Source: Rhodospirillales bacterium
GTDB taxonomy: Bacteria; Pseudomonadota; Alphaproteobacteria; Reyranellales; Reyranellaceae
Assembly (NCBI GenBank): GCA_016699855.1
Contig: CP064988.1
Location: forward strand, 1,454,501-1,518,500
DNA: 64,000 nt
Direction of reading: 5' to 3'
Shown here: positions 55,555-64,000 of the stretch, piece by piece
Layout of the letters: the number at the start of each line of letters is the position of its first letter
Numbering within the stretch: the stretch's first letter is position 1
Program-made: the position numbers and the translations under genes
The notes under the pieces: generated by a model
Database searches by the model: none
What the model was told of the DNA's origin: nothing
The model's input: the letters and a program-made list of their open reading frames with translations, nothing else

Positions 55555-55803
55555 GTGACCAAACTGAAACTTGGCCCCATCGTCGACGACAAGCCGGTCA
55601 AAGTGACCGTCGAGCTACCGGCCTCGCTCCACAGCAATTTGAAGGCTTACGCCGAGCTTCTTGCCCGCGAACAGCAGCAGGCCATTGGCGATCCCGTAAA
55701 GCTCATCGTCCCTATGCTCGAACGATTTATCGCGACGGATCGAGGGTTCGCCAAGGCTCGCAGGGACCAGAACCAGCTGAAGACGCCCCCACGAGAGGCA
55801 TAG
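55555..55803 (+). CDS. DUF2274 protein
   Basis: An 82-residue protein from GTG 55555 behind ggagg, 2 bases after trbI: KLKLGPIVDDKPVKVTVELP, LHSNLKAYAELLAREQQQ. DUF2274 is a short RHH-like protein that ends the trb operon in this ICE family; function unknown. Its last 77 bases overlap the end of a LysR gene on the other strand. Confidence 0.88.
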   Translation: MTKLKLGPIVDDKPVKVTVELPASLHSNLKAYAELLAREQQQAIGDPVKLIVPMLERFIATDRGFAKARRDQNQLKTPPREA

Positions 55804-56740
55804 ATGCGGGTTCAGTTCTCGTATCAGCGCTACCTCGTAGCGATCTGCATCCGCTGCTTGCCAGCAGCTGCGCGGTCTGCAGGAAGCTCAGGAAGGCCGG
55901 ATTGTCGTTCGCCCCTAACCAGACGACGCTGAACGGCACGATGTCGGCTCGAGCGGTCAGCGGCCGCAGCACCAGACCAGGGACCTTGACCGCGTTCCAC
56001 GCTGCGGAGACCAGAGTGATGCCCTGGCCAAGGCTGACGAGGTTCATCAGCGTGTCTTGCAGTGCCGCCTTGTCTTCGACGTCAGGATAGGTGCTGTAGT
56101 CAGCCGACCGACGAACGATATAGTCATGCACCTCCGGGCCAGGCTCGCCCCGGCTGACGATGAAGTGCTCCGCCTTGATATCGGGCCAGTCGAGCTTGGG
56201 CCTTCCCGCAAGCGGATGGCCGGCCCACAGCGCGACATGGACGCGCTCGCGCCACAACTCGCGTGTCTCGCATCCGGGAACGGGATCCGACCCTGTGATG
56301 ATGGCAACATCCAGTCGCTGGGCCCGGACCGCCGCTAGGTGCTCGCGCCGGCCGCCGTCGCGCAGATCGATTCTGACCCGCGGGTGCCGCTCCGTATAGG
56401 CTTGGACCAGTTGGCGCAGGAATCCGCCAGCCAGCGAGGTCAGGATGCCGATGCGTACCAGGCCTGTTTCAGCACGGCGCGTCGCACGGGCGGAACGTCT
56501 TGCCGACTCAAGTTGCTCAAGCGCTGGCGCGACCTCCGCCAGGAACCGCTCTCCCGCCGGTGTCAGCCGCACGCCGCAGCGTGTCCGCTCGAACAGTGTC
56601 ACGCCGAGATGATCCTCGAGTTGCTTGAGGGCACGACTGATACTCGACTGGTCGACATCGCACATTTCCGCGGCGCGCCTGAAGCTGCCGACCTGGGCGG
56701 CGACGGTGAGGTAATGAAGTTGCCGAAGAGCATGCCTCAT
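55727..56740 (-). CDS. LysR-family transcriptional regulator (extended C-terminus)
   Basis: A 337-residue LysR. The HTH is QLHYLTVAAQVGSFRRAAEM, then DVDQSSISRALKQLEDHLGV. The effector domain is complete to about SFLQTAQLLASSG (residue 300). The last 35 residues (from CRSLRGSADTRTEP on) look non-homologous and partly antisense to DUF2274, suggesting that the original 3' end was replaced when cargo joined the trb operon. It probably controls the MFS/SDR region to its right. Confidence 0.85.
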   Translation of the reverse strand: MRHALRQLHYLTVAAQVGSFRRAAEMCDVDQSSISRALKQLEDHLGVTLFERTRCGVRLTPAGERFLAEVAPALEQLESARRSARATRRAETGLVRIGILTSLAGGFLRQLVQAYTERHPRVRIDLRDGGRREHLAAVRAQRLDVAIITGSDPVPGCETRELWRERVHVALWAGHPLAGRPKLDWPDIKAEHFIVSRGEPGPEVHDYIVRRSADYSTYPDVEDKAALQDTLMNLVSLGQGITLVSAAWNAVKVPGLVLRPLTARADIVPFSVVWLGANDNPAFLSFLQTAQLLASSGCRSLRGSADTRTEPASMPLVGASSAGSGPCEPWRTLDPSR

Positions 56741-56828
56741 GCCACCGCCCCGGCTAGGAATGCAGCGACTTTCTTCCTCAGCTCTGGCGCGATCCCTCTT
56801 GGGAAGTGCGAAGCGATCTCGGGCTTAT

Positions 56829-57113
56829 TCACTTCGCGTCCGTTCGTGCATCTGGGCGGAGCGTGAGCAGGCAAACTGCAGCCGTGATCGTCGCGAGCAG
56901 CGCCAGGACGATGAGGAGGGTCACGAGGGCGTCCGTGGATCCGAAGCTGACTCCGAGCGCAGAGCCGCTGACGACCAACCCCGCCCGCAGCAGGTCGACA
57001 CTAAAGTCATCGACAATCTGCGGCAGCACGTCGACGCTCGGATACTCGGTGGCACCGATGGCAAATCCGCCGACCATCATCGCCAACAAGGCGGGCAGTC
57101 TGTTCGTACTCAT
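56829..57113 (-). pseudogene. MFS transporter with large internal deletion
   Basis: A 94-residue frame: MSTNRLPALLAMMVGGFAIG and ATEYPSVDVLPQIVDDF are the first two helices of an arabinose/YdhP-type MFS exporter. They are joined after SGSALGV to FGSTDALVTLLIVLALLATI and the last helix. The normal length is about 390-400 residues, so some 900 bases of the middle are gone in frame. It cannot transport. Divergent from the SDR gene and next to the LysR. Confidence 0.75.
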
Positions 57114-57346
57114 ACTCAAAGTGAATCTGCCTTCTCGGGTTGGGCCGGATTGGCGATGAAGGGCTCGGTCGATGAGGATGCGCGGAGAAAGCCGTCCGCG
57201 CCGGATTTCACTCGACATGAAAGATATCACAAGGTATGTTTCTAGTCGAGCCGCTCTTACCGGCATCAACCCTCAGGTTCAAGCCTTTGGCCGTGTGGCT
57301 CGCCGGAGGGCGCGCTGCACATTGAACGAACGATGCGAAAGGCACG

Positions 57347-58072
57347 ATGGTCATGCGAAAAGTAGTCGTCATTTTTGGAGCCGGCCCCGGCCTAGGGGCC
57401 TCGGTCGCCAGGCGCTTCGGCAACGAAGGCTATCAAGTCGCGCTAGTGGGTCGCCGGCTCAAACCGTTGACAGCGCTCGCAGAAGAACTCGGGCAGAGCG
57501 GCATCCCTGCGGTGGCATTCTCAGCGGACCTGGGGCACACGGATAACGCCAAGGCCGTAGCCATGAACATTCAGGACCGGCTGGGGCGGATCGATGCTGT
57601 CTATTATGCCCCCTCTGGAACGGAGGCATTTTTGCCTGCCGTCGAGATGACCGTCGAGATGACCCGCGAACGAACCGAACTCATGTTTCATGGCCTCGTC
57701 GCCATCATGAACGCGGTTCTGCCGCAGATGCGACAGCGCGGCGAGGGAGCTATCCTGGCGGGCTTCGGGGCCTCGGCTGTCGTTGGCGAGCCCTTTATGA
57801 GCGGGCCGGCACCAGCCCAGGCGGCGGCGCGAAACTACCTCTATTCACTTCATGGAGAAGTGCTCGGAGATGGTGTTCGCGTGGGCATGGTGACTATCGC
57901 CGCCGTCATCAAGGAAAGCGCTTATTATCAATCCGTCTTAGCGGGCGCAGACGACGCGCCGGATGGCTTCGAAATGCCGCTCGTCGATCCAGACGATCTC
58001 GCAGGCCAGCTTTGGGAGGTTGCTGCCGGGCGGGGCGAATTGGAGAAGGCTTTCCCCTCCGCAGAATCCTAG
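57347..58072 (+). CDS. SDR-fold oxidoreductase without the usual YxxxK
   Basis: A 241-residue SDR. The dinucleotide motif VVVIFGAGPGLGASVARRF is at residues 6-24, and a helical pattern follows the family. At the active-site helix, where a Y-x-x-x-K normally stands, the sequence reads PAPAQAAARNYLYSLHGEV, with Ala in place of both Tyr and Lys by my alignment. Enzymes of this atypical type may bind NAD(P) without classical catalysis. Start ATG 57347 follows aaaggcacg; a second ATG is at 57353. Confidence 0.85.
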   Translation: MVMRKVVVIFGAGPGLGASVARRFGNEGYQVALVGRRLKPLTALAEELGQSGIPAVAFSADLGHTDNAKAVAMNIQDRLGRIDAVYYAPSGTEAFLPAVEMTVEMTRERTELMFHGLVAIMNAVLPQMRQRGEGAILAGFGASAVVGEPFMSGPAPAQAAARNYLYSLHGEVLGDGVRVGMVTIAAVIKESAYYQSVLAGADDAPDGFEMPLVDPDDLAGQLWEVAAGRGELEKAFPSAES

Positions 58073-58222
58073 CAAGCCCGAGGTCTCACAAAGTGAATCC
58101 GGATGTAGTTAGACATTCCACTCCTTTGAAAAGCCTGGCGGTTCTCCGCGCGGCAAGCAACTCCTAGTTAGTTCACCCGTGCTGCACCTCGCTCAACTTG
58201 TTGACTTGACGCCCGTTCGAAG

Positions 58223-58240
58223 ATACCGCCCGGTCGGTAT
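58223..58240 (+). promoter_or_regulatory. TetR-type operator
   Basis: Palindrome ataccg-cccggt-cggtat, a 6-bp dyad with a six-base spacer, 90 bases before the TetR start. The form ATACCGnnCGGTAT-like is common for TetR/AcrR repressors. It lies in the 258-base gap between SDR and TetR genes, with TTGAC sequences just upstream. Confidence 0.6.
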
Positions 58241-58329
58241 GATTCCCTGACCCCGCTTGGAAATTTCATGAGCTATGATTCGACATTAACGCGTCCCGGT
58301 GTGGCGAACCTCGCCTGGAGGATGGTCGC

Positions 58330-58899
58330 GTGACCGGACCGAACGCCTATGAGCGCAAGAAGGATCCCCAGGGCGTCCGGCGCGCGCTGCTGAACAAGGC
58401 GGCGCATCTCGCCGCCGAGCAGGGTCTCGCTGCCGTCACCGTGGAAGCGGTGGCACGCGCGGCGGGCGTCACCAAGGGTGGGCTGTTCCATCACTTCCCG
58501 AACAAGAGCGCCTTGATTCACGCCATGTTCGCCGACCTGCTGGCGCATTTCGACGCGGCGATCGATGCGCGCATGGCGCAAGATCCGGTCGCCCATGGAC
58601 GCTTCACCCGCGCCTATTTGGAAGCGGTGTTTACCGATCAGGCGCTCGGCGACGACAACCCTTCGGCCGCCCTGTCAGTTTCGACGATCGCCGATCCCGA
58701 GCTGCTGGGCGAATGGTCCACGTGGCTGGCGCAGCGCCTCGAACAGCATGCCGCAACCGATGACAACGCGCTCTGTGAAGTGGTGCGCTTAGCGGCCGAT
58801 GGCGTCTGGCTGATCTCGATTTCTCCTGATCCCACGTCGCCAATCAACTTTGCCCGCGCCCGCGCAGCGATGCTCGCGCTGACAATGCTCGGTGCTTGA
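58330..58899 (+). CDS. TetR-family repressor of the RND operon
   Basis: A 189-residue TetR from GTG 58330 behind tggaggatggtc. The HTH is RALLNKAAHLAAEQGLAAVT, then EAVARAAGVTKGGLFHHFPN (family signature). The C-terminus is the ligand domain. It overlaps the adaptor gene's possible start and is first in the RND operon, so it should sense substrates of the pump and repress it through the dyad at 58223-58240. Confidence 0.92.
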   Translation: MTGPNAYERKKDPQGVRRALLNKAAHLAAEQGLAAVTVEAVARAAGVTKGGLFHHFPNKSALIHAMFADLLAHFDAAIDARMAQDPVAHGRFTRAYLEAVFTDQALGDDNPSAALSVSTIADPELLGEWSTWLAQRLEQHAATDDNALCEVVRLAADGVWLISISPDPTSPINFARARAAMLALTMLGA

Positions 58900-58924
58900 T
58901 TCTCTCAGTTTCCGGCTTCGGCCG

Positions 58925-60121
58925 ATGGAGTTATGCCTTGTGACCCTGTTTCCTTCTCTTGGCCGTTTCGGCGTGCCTCTAGTCGCGTCGCTGATCCTTG
59001 CCGGTTGCGGAGATGCGGGTGGCGGCGCGCGAGGTGGAGGCGCGCAGGGCGCTAACCCGCCGCCGCTTGTCGAGGTGATCACGGTCCAATCGCAGGCGGT
59101 GCCGAACATTGTCGAACTGCCCGGCCGTATCCAGGCGGTGCGCTTGGCCGAGGTCCGCGCGCGCGTCGATGGGATCGTCGAGCGCCGCCTCTATCAGGAA
59201 GGCACCGACGTCGCCGCAGGGGATCCCCTCTTTCGGATTGATCCGCGTGATATGACGGCCCAGTCGGATCAGGCGCGGGCGGCGCTGCGTCGAGCGGAGG
59301 CGGCGAGGCTCAATGCCCGGCAGATCGTCAGCCGCTTTGGTCCGCTGGTGTCCGACAAGTCGGTCAGCGCGATGGAGTACGATCAGGCGCAGGCCAATCT
59401 GCGACAGGCGGAGGCGAGCGTCGATGATGCCCGCGCGACGCTCGCCCGCACGCAGCTTCAGCTTGGCTATACTCTCGTCCGAGCGCCGATCGCCGGTCGT
59501 GTCGGTAGCGCTCAGGTTACGGAAGGTGCGCTCGTCAGCGCGGGGTCGGCGACGCTGATGACGACCGTCGATCAACTCTCGCCGGTCTACGCGGTGTTTA
59601 CCCAATCGAGCGCGGCAGTGCTCGACTTACTAGACGCGCAACGCACGGGCACGGTCGATGTGCCCGCACTTTCCCAGATAGAGGTAAAGCTGATCCTCGC
59701 CAACGGACGCGAGTACGGCCCGACCGGACGGCTCGATTTCGCCGCGCAGACGGTCGATCCCTCCACTGGCAGCCAGACGCTGCGCGCGGTCTTCCCGAAT
59801 GACGCACGCCTTCTGCTACCCGGGCAGTTCGTCCGCGGCCGGATCTCCCTCGGCACGCTTCCACAGGGCATCATGATCCCAGCCCAGGCGGTGCAGATGG
59901 GACAGAACACCGCCGTCGTCTCAGTGGTCGGCCGTGACATGACCGTAGCGTCGCGCACCGTGCAGCTTGGCAACCAGTCCGGCGGCAACTGGATCGTCCT
60001 ATCCGGCCTCAAGCCCGGCGAGCGGGTGATCATCGCCGGATGGCAGAAGGTCCAGCCTGGCCAGCCGGTGCGGGTGAAGGGCGATGCCCGAGCCACGACA
60101 AAGCCGCAGGGCGGCCGCTAA
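58925..60121 (+). CDS. RND efflux periplasmic adaptor (MexA/AcrA-like)
   Basis: About 398 residues from ATG 58925 (alternatives: GTG 58892 overlapping TetR, GTG 58940). It has a lipoprotein signal VASLILAGCG, then a biotinyl-lipoyl hairpin VDGIVERRLYQEGTDVAAGD, alpha-helical hairpin (residues about 125-170) and the barrel domain with YTLVRAPIAGRVG. It links the inner-membrane pump to the outer-membrane channel. A four-base gap to the permease gene. Confidence 0.93.
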   Translation: MELCLVTLFPSLGRFGVPLVASLILAGCGDAGGGARGGGAQGANPPPLVEVITVQSQAVPNIVELPGRIQAVRLAEVRARVDGIVERRLYQEGTDVAAGDPLFRIDPRDMTAQSDQARAALRRAEAARLNARQIVSRFGPLVSDKSVSAMEYDQAQANLRQAEASVDDARATLARTQLQLGYTLVRAPIAGRVGSAQVTEGALVSAGSATLMTTVDQLSPVYAVFTQSSAAVLDLLDAQRTGTVDVPALSQIEVKLILANGREYGPTGRLDFAAQTVDPSTGSQTLRAVFPNDARLLLPGQFVRGRISLGTLPQGIMIPAQAVQMGQNTAVVSVVGRDMTVASRTVQLGNQSGGNWIVLSGLKPGERVIIAGWQKVQPGQPVRVKGDARATTKPQGGR

Positions 60122-60124
60122 CCC

Positions 60125-63100
60125 ATGGACAAGCTGTTCGTTCAGAAACCCGCCGTCGCGTGGGTGATCGCTCTCTTCATCACGCTGTTCGGCTCGATGG
60201 CGCTCGTCAACCTGCCGATCGAGCAATATCCCGCGGTGGCACCTCCGTCGCTGACGCTGAGCTACACCTATAACGGCGCTGACGCCGAGACCATGGACAA
60301 GAACGTCACCGCCGTACTGGAGCGCGAGCTCAATGGTGTGAAGCGGTTCCTCTACATGTCCTCGGTCAGCCGGGCCAACGGCACCGGCGAAGTCGTCGTC
60401 ACGTTTCAATCGGGCACCAATCTCGATGTGGCGCGCACCCAGATTCAGGATCGTCTCAACCGGGCCGAACCGCGCCTGCCCGAGGAGGTCCGCCGCCTCG
60501 GCATCAGTATCCAGGACAACGCCTCGGGTTTCTTGCAGGTGGTCGCGATCAAATCGAAGACCGGCAAGACCTCGCCGCTCGAACTGGGCAATTTCGCCGG
60601 CACCAAGATCGTCAATGAGCTGCGTCGGGTCCCTGGTGTCGGCAACGTCAACATGTTCTCGTCGGAAAAGGCGATGCGCATCTGGCTCGATCCGGAAAAG
60701 CTAGCGGGTTACGGCTTGTCTTCGACCGAAGCGCTCGCCGCCGTGCAGGAGCAGAACAGCCAGACCGCCGGCGGAGGATTGGCTGAACAGCCGCTCGCCA
60801 ATGGCGCGGCTTTCAACGCGCGTATCGTCACCCAGAACCGCTTCACGACGCCCGAGCAGTTCCGCAACATCATCGTGCGTTCCAACCCCGATGGCTCCGC
60901 GGTGCGTCTGAGCGACGTCGCCCGCGTCGAGGTGGGCGCCGACAGCTATGCCTTCAAATCGACCCTCGACGGCAAGGAAGTGGCCGGGCTGGCGATCCAG
61001 CTGTCGTCGGGCGCTAACGCCATCGCCACCAAGAACGCTGTCGCGGCCAAACTGCGCGCGCTGGAAGCTACCTTCCCCGAGGACATCACCTGGTCGGTGC
61101 CCTATGACACCACCCCATTCATCCAGGCCTCGATCGACAATGTCATCCAGACGCTGGTCGAGGCCATGGCGCTGGTGTTCCTCGTCATGTTCCTGTTCCT
61201 GCAGAACTGGCGCGCGACGCTCATTCCCGCGGTCGTGGTGCCCGTGGCGCTGCTCGGCGGCAGTCTCGGTCTGTGGCTGTTCGGTTTCTCGTACAACCAG
61301 CTGACGTTGTTTGCGATGGTGGTGTCGATCGGCATCCTGGTCGATGACGCAATCGTCGTGGTCGAGAACGTTGAACGACTGATGGCCGAAGAAGGCCTTT
61401 CTCCCGCCGCCGCCACGATCAAGGCGATGGGCCAGATTCGCGGCGCGATCATCGGCATCACGCTGGTGCTGATCGCCGTGTTCATCCCCATGGCGTTCTT
61501 CCCCGGCTCCACCGGCGGTATTTACCGCCAGTTCTCGGTAACGCTCGCGGTCTCGATCTTCTTCTCCGCATTGCTCGCGCTCACGCTCACTCCAGCGCTG
61601 TGCGCGACGTTGCTCAAGCCGCATCCGCTGGGCGGGCATCAGGACGCGCCGGCCAGGCCTGGCTGGCGCGGATGGCCGCAGCGCTTCTTTGGCTGGTTCA
61701 ACCGCATGTTCGCGCGTTCGACCGACAAATATGTCAGCGGCGTCGGAGCGATGCTGTCGCGCCCGCTACGCTGGCTGGCGGTTTTCGTCGCCATCTTCGG
61801 CGTGACGATCCTGCTGTTCGGACGCCTGCCGGGCGGTTTCCTGCCCGACGAGGATCAGGGCTATTTCGTCATCAGCTACGATGCGCCCGCTGGCTCGACC
61901 ATGCAGCACACCTCGGCGGCGGTCGCGGCGACCGAAAAGGCGTTCCATCAACTGCCGCAGGCTCAGACGATCTTCTCGGTCGTCGGCTTCAACTTCTCGG
62001 GCCAGGGTCAGTCGGCGGCCCTTTCCTGGGGCATGCTCAAGCCCTATGCCGAGCGGCATGGCGCGCAGGGCTCGGCGGCCTCGACGATCGGCGCGATCTT
62101 CGGCGCTGCCGGGGACATCCCGGGTGCCTCGCTCTTCGCCGTGAATCCGCCCGCGATCGACAGTCTGGGCAATGCGACCGGCTTCACGATGAAGGTCGAA
62201 GACCGCAGCGGCAACGATCCCGCCGGCCTGCAGGCGGCGATGGGCCAAATACTGGGCGAGGCGGCGCAGAACCCAAAACTGATGGCGGTGCGCCCGGAAG
62301 GTCAGGGTACCTCGCCGCAGCTCTATGTCGACATCGACCGGGTCCAGGCGCGCGCACTCGGGCTCTCGATCGCTGACGTCAACGCCACACTCTCGATCGC
62401 CTTCGGCTCCGCCTATGCCAACGACTTCTCCAACCAAGGTAGCGTGCAGCGGGTCTATTTGCAGGCCGACGCCAGTCAGCGGATGACGCCCGAGGACGTG
62501 CTGAAGCTGCGGGTGCGGAGCCGCAACGGTCAGATGGCGCCATTCTCGGCCTTCACTCGCGTCACCTGGACGAACGGTCCGACGCAACTCCAGCGCTACA
62601 ACGGTTATCCCGCGTTGACGATCGCCGGCCAAGCCGCGCCCGGCCAGTCATCGGGCACCGCGCTGAAGGAAATGGAAGCTATTGCTGACCGAGTGCTCAA
62701 GTCGCACCAGGCCTATGAATGGACCGGCACGGCGTTCGAGGAAAAGCAGGCGGGCGGTCAGATCGGCCTGCTGCTTGGCCTGTCGCTCGTCGTCGTCTTC
62801 CTGCTCCTGGTGGCGCTCTACAACAGCTGGGCGATCCCCTTCTCAGTGCTGCTGGTGGTGCCGTTCGGCGTGCTGGGCGCGGTGATCTTCACCATGCTGC
62901 GCGGACTGTCGGCCGACGTCTATTTCAACATCGGGCTCATCACCATCATCGGCCTAGCCGCCAAGAATGCGATCCTCGTCGTGGAGTTCGCGATCGACGA
63001 CGAGGTGGGGGATCGCACGCCTCTTCAAGCGACACTGGAAGCGGCTCGACAGCGTCTGCGTCCGATCCTGATGACCAGCCTCGCCTTCATTCTCGGCATG

Positions 63101-63334
63101 GTGCCGTTGGTGATCGCGGGCGGCGCGGGCGCGGCCAGTCGGCATGCTGTCGGCACCGGGGTGATGGGCGGCATGATCGCAGCCACCGCGTTCGGCATCT
63201 TCTTCACGCCGCTCTTCTACTTCGCCGCGCGCAAATGGCTCGCGCGGCCGCGCCAGGATCACGGGGAGGATGCCGTGCAGACGCCACCCATTTCCGGTCC
63301 GGACGAAAAGCGGGGAGTTCCGGCCGATGCGTAA
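60125..63334 (+). CDS. RND multidrug efflux permease, HAE1 family
   Basis: A 1069-residue pump: 12 membrane helices, first FVQKPAVAWVIALFITLFGS, and the proton-relay pair D407-D408 in ILVDDAIVVVENV, exactly at the AcrB positions. The family sequences LPIEQYPAVAPP and the periplasmic repeats are clear. It exports drugs, dyes or solvents with the adaptor and outer-membrane factor. Length is normal and the frame clean. It overlaps the next gene by 8 bases. Confidence 0.95.
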   Translation: MDKLFVQKPAVAWVIALFITLFGSMALVNLPIEQYPAVAPPSLTLSYTYNGADAETMDKNVTAVLERELNGVKRFLYMSSVSRANGTGEVVVTFQSGTNLDVARTQIQDRLNRAEPRLPEEVRRLGISIQDNASGFLQVVAIKSKTGKTSPLELGNFAGTKIVNELRRVPGVGNVNMFSSEKAMRIWLDPEKLAGYGLSSTEALAAVQEQNSQTAGGGLAEQPLANGAAFNARIVTQNRFTTPEQFRNIIVRSNPDGSAVRLSDVARVEVGADSYAFKSTLDGKEVAGLAIQLSSGANAIATKNAVAAKLRALEATFPEDITWSVPYDTTPFIQASIDNVIQTLVEAMALVFLVMFLFLQNWRATLIPAVVVPVALLGGSLGLWLFGFSYNQLTLFAMVVSIGILVDDAIVVVENVERLMAEEGLSPAAATIKAMGQIRGAIIGITLVLIAVFIPMAFFPGSTGGIYRQFSVTLAVSIFFSALLALTLTPALCATLLKPHPLGGHQDAPARPGWRGWPQRFFGWFNRMFARSTDKYVSGVGAMLSRPLRWLAVFVAIFGVTILLFGRLPGGFLPDEDQGYFVISYDAPAGSTMQHTSAAVAATEKAFHQLPQAQTIFSVVGFNFSGQGQSAALSWGMLKPYAERHGAQGSAASTIGAIFGAAGDIPGASLFAVNPPAIDSLGNATGFTMKVEDRSGNDPAGLQAAMGQILGEAAQNPKLMAVRPEGQGTSPQLYVDIDRVQARALGLSIADVNATLSIAFGSAYANDFSNQGSVQRVYLQADASQRMTPEDVLKLRVRSRNGQMAPFSAFTRVTWTNGPTQLQRYNGYPALTIAGQAAPGQSSGTALKEMEAIADRVLKSHQAYEWTGTAFEEKQAGGQIGLLLGLSLVVVFLLLVALYNSWAIPFSVLLVVPFGVLGAVIFTMLRGLSADVYFNIGLITIIGLAAKNAILVVEFAIDDEVGDRTPLQATLEAARQRLRPILMTSLAFILGMVPLVIAGGAGAASRHAVGTGVMGGMIAATAFGIFFTPLFYFAARKWLARPRQDHGEDAVQTPPISGPDEKRGVPADA

Positions 63335-64000
63335 GCTCGTGATCCTCGCCAGCGCGGCGACCTTGTCCGCCTGCAACCTCGCCCCGCGCTATCATCAACC
63401 AATCGCACCGGTTTCCGCGGCCTTTCCCGAAGTGCAGGCCGGAGCCCGCGCGGCGAACGAGATCGGCTGGCGCGAGTTCTTCGGCGATCCCAGGCTCCAG
63501 GCCTATCTCGCCGCGGCGCTCGCCAACAATCGCGATCTCGCCCAGTCGGTCGCCCGAGTGGCGCAGGCGCGGGCGCAATACCGCATCCAAGATGCTGAGC
63601 GCCTACCGCAGCTCAACCTGCAGGCCGGCGCCTCACGCACGCGCCAGCCCGCCAACTTGCCGGCTCTTGGCAGTACGCCGTCGCCCGGCGGTCCGGCCGC
63701 CATTACCTTCGAGCAGTATAATCTGGGTGTTCAGGTACCGAGCTTCGAGCTCGATTTCTGGGGCCGAGTGCGCAACCTGTCCGAAGCGCAGCGGCATCAA
63801 TATCTGGCGACGGTCGAGGCCGAGCGCGCTTTCCGCCTCTCGCTGGTCGGCCAGGTCGCAGCGACCTATCTCCAGATACGTGCGGGCGAAGAGCAGATCG
63901 CGCTCGCTGAGCGTACTCTGGCGAGCCGCCAGGAGGGCGAGCGGATTGCGCGGCGCCGGCTGGAGGCGGGCGTCACCTCCACAGTCGACCATGATCAGGC
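63327..64000 (+). CDS. Outer-membrane efflux lipoprotein, NodT/OprM-like (partial)
   Basis: The first 224 residues of an RND outer-membrane factor; it runs off the right edge. The lipoprotein signal is VILASAATLSACN, followed by YHQPIAPVSAAF, WREFFGDPRLQAYLAAALAN NRDL-type and the SFELDFWGRVRNLSEAQRHQ signature of the NodT family. It completes the tripartite pump. Confidence 0.93.
   Translation, partial: MRKLVILASAATLSACNLAPRYHQPIAPVSAAFPEVQAGARAANEIGWREFFGDPRLQAYLAAALANNRDLAQSVARVAQARAQYRIQDAERLPQLNLQAGASRTRQPANLPALGSTPSPGGPAAITFEQYNLGVQVPSFELDFWGRVRNLSEAQRHQYLATVEAERAFRLSLVGQVAATYLQIRAGEEQIALAERTLASRQEGERIARRRLEAGVTSTVDHDQ

Overview
The window is GC-rich DNA (two thirds or more G+C) with alphaproteobacterial gene content, most likely Hyphomicrobiales/Rhizobiales or a close relative. 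This is inferred from the gene families (RPA-type RepA, DUF736, DUF2840, DUF932, strawberry-notch helicase, TrbK-alt, rlxS-type relaxase) and from codon use; no rRNA or marker gene fixes the taxon. Bases 1-5370 are ordinary chromosome: a five-gene peptide/nickel-family ABC importer operon on the minus strand whose last gene runs off the left edge. From about 5527 to beyond the right edge lies an integrative and conjugative element (ICE). Its left end is the 3' half of a tRNA-Leu(CAA) gene at 5527-5584, followed by a P4-type tyrosine integrase. The intact tRNA and the right attachment site are not in the window. | Layout of the element. (1) 5760-7476: integrase and an overlapping AlpA/excisionase-like gene. 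(2) 7495-15193: a defence-type island. It holds a HigBA-like toxin-antitoxin pair whose antitoxin overlaps a three-gene ABC-three-component (ABC-3C) system, two trailing genes (one a TIGR02391/HEPN protein), and a convergent operon of a PD-(D/E)xK nuclease, a TIR-domain protein split by a frameshift, and an ADP-ribosyltransferase-like protein. (3) 15499-29957: ICE maintenance genes (DUF932, a large ParB-like protein, an adenine methyltransferase/strawberry-notch helicase, a Toprim protein, DUF2493, DUF736), several behind long hairpin leaders. A HEPN-like gene with a small membrane protein gene and a GNAT gene lie on the opposite strand. (4) 30089-33383: metabolic cargo (DJ-1/PfpI protein, DUF924, SDR) opposite a LysR regulator gene. 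(5) 33638-37556: XRE regulator, DUF2285-type regulators, RdfS-like excisionase, RepA, iteron-like repeats, ParA and an RHH protein, that is, a plasmid-like replication and partition module. (6) 37553-55803: the transfer genes DUF2840, traF, DUF736, lytic transglycosylase, candidate oriT, relaxase, traG, CopG-like gene and trbBCDEJ-K-LFGI plus DUF2274. A small cargo patch (EamA, I78-type inhibitor) sits between the CopG-like gene and trbB. (7) 55727-64000: LysR, a deleted MFS gene, an SDR, and a TetR-controlled RND efflux operon running off the right edge. | How it works together. Integrase plus an excisionase would mobilise the element. RepA/iterons and ParA/ParB-like proteins would keep the excised circle. 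The relaxase nicks oriT, TraG couples DNA to the Trb (MPF_T) channel, and the transglycosylase opens the wall. The defence island and the efflux operon are the likely benefits to the host. Six genes outside the trb core carry one- or two-base indels in short repeats, suggesting sequence error, decay or phase variation. The most novel item is the nuclease-TIR-ART operon at 12830-15193.
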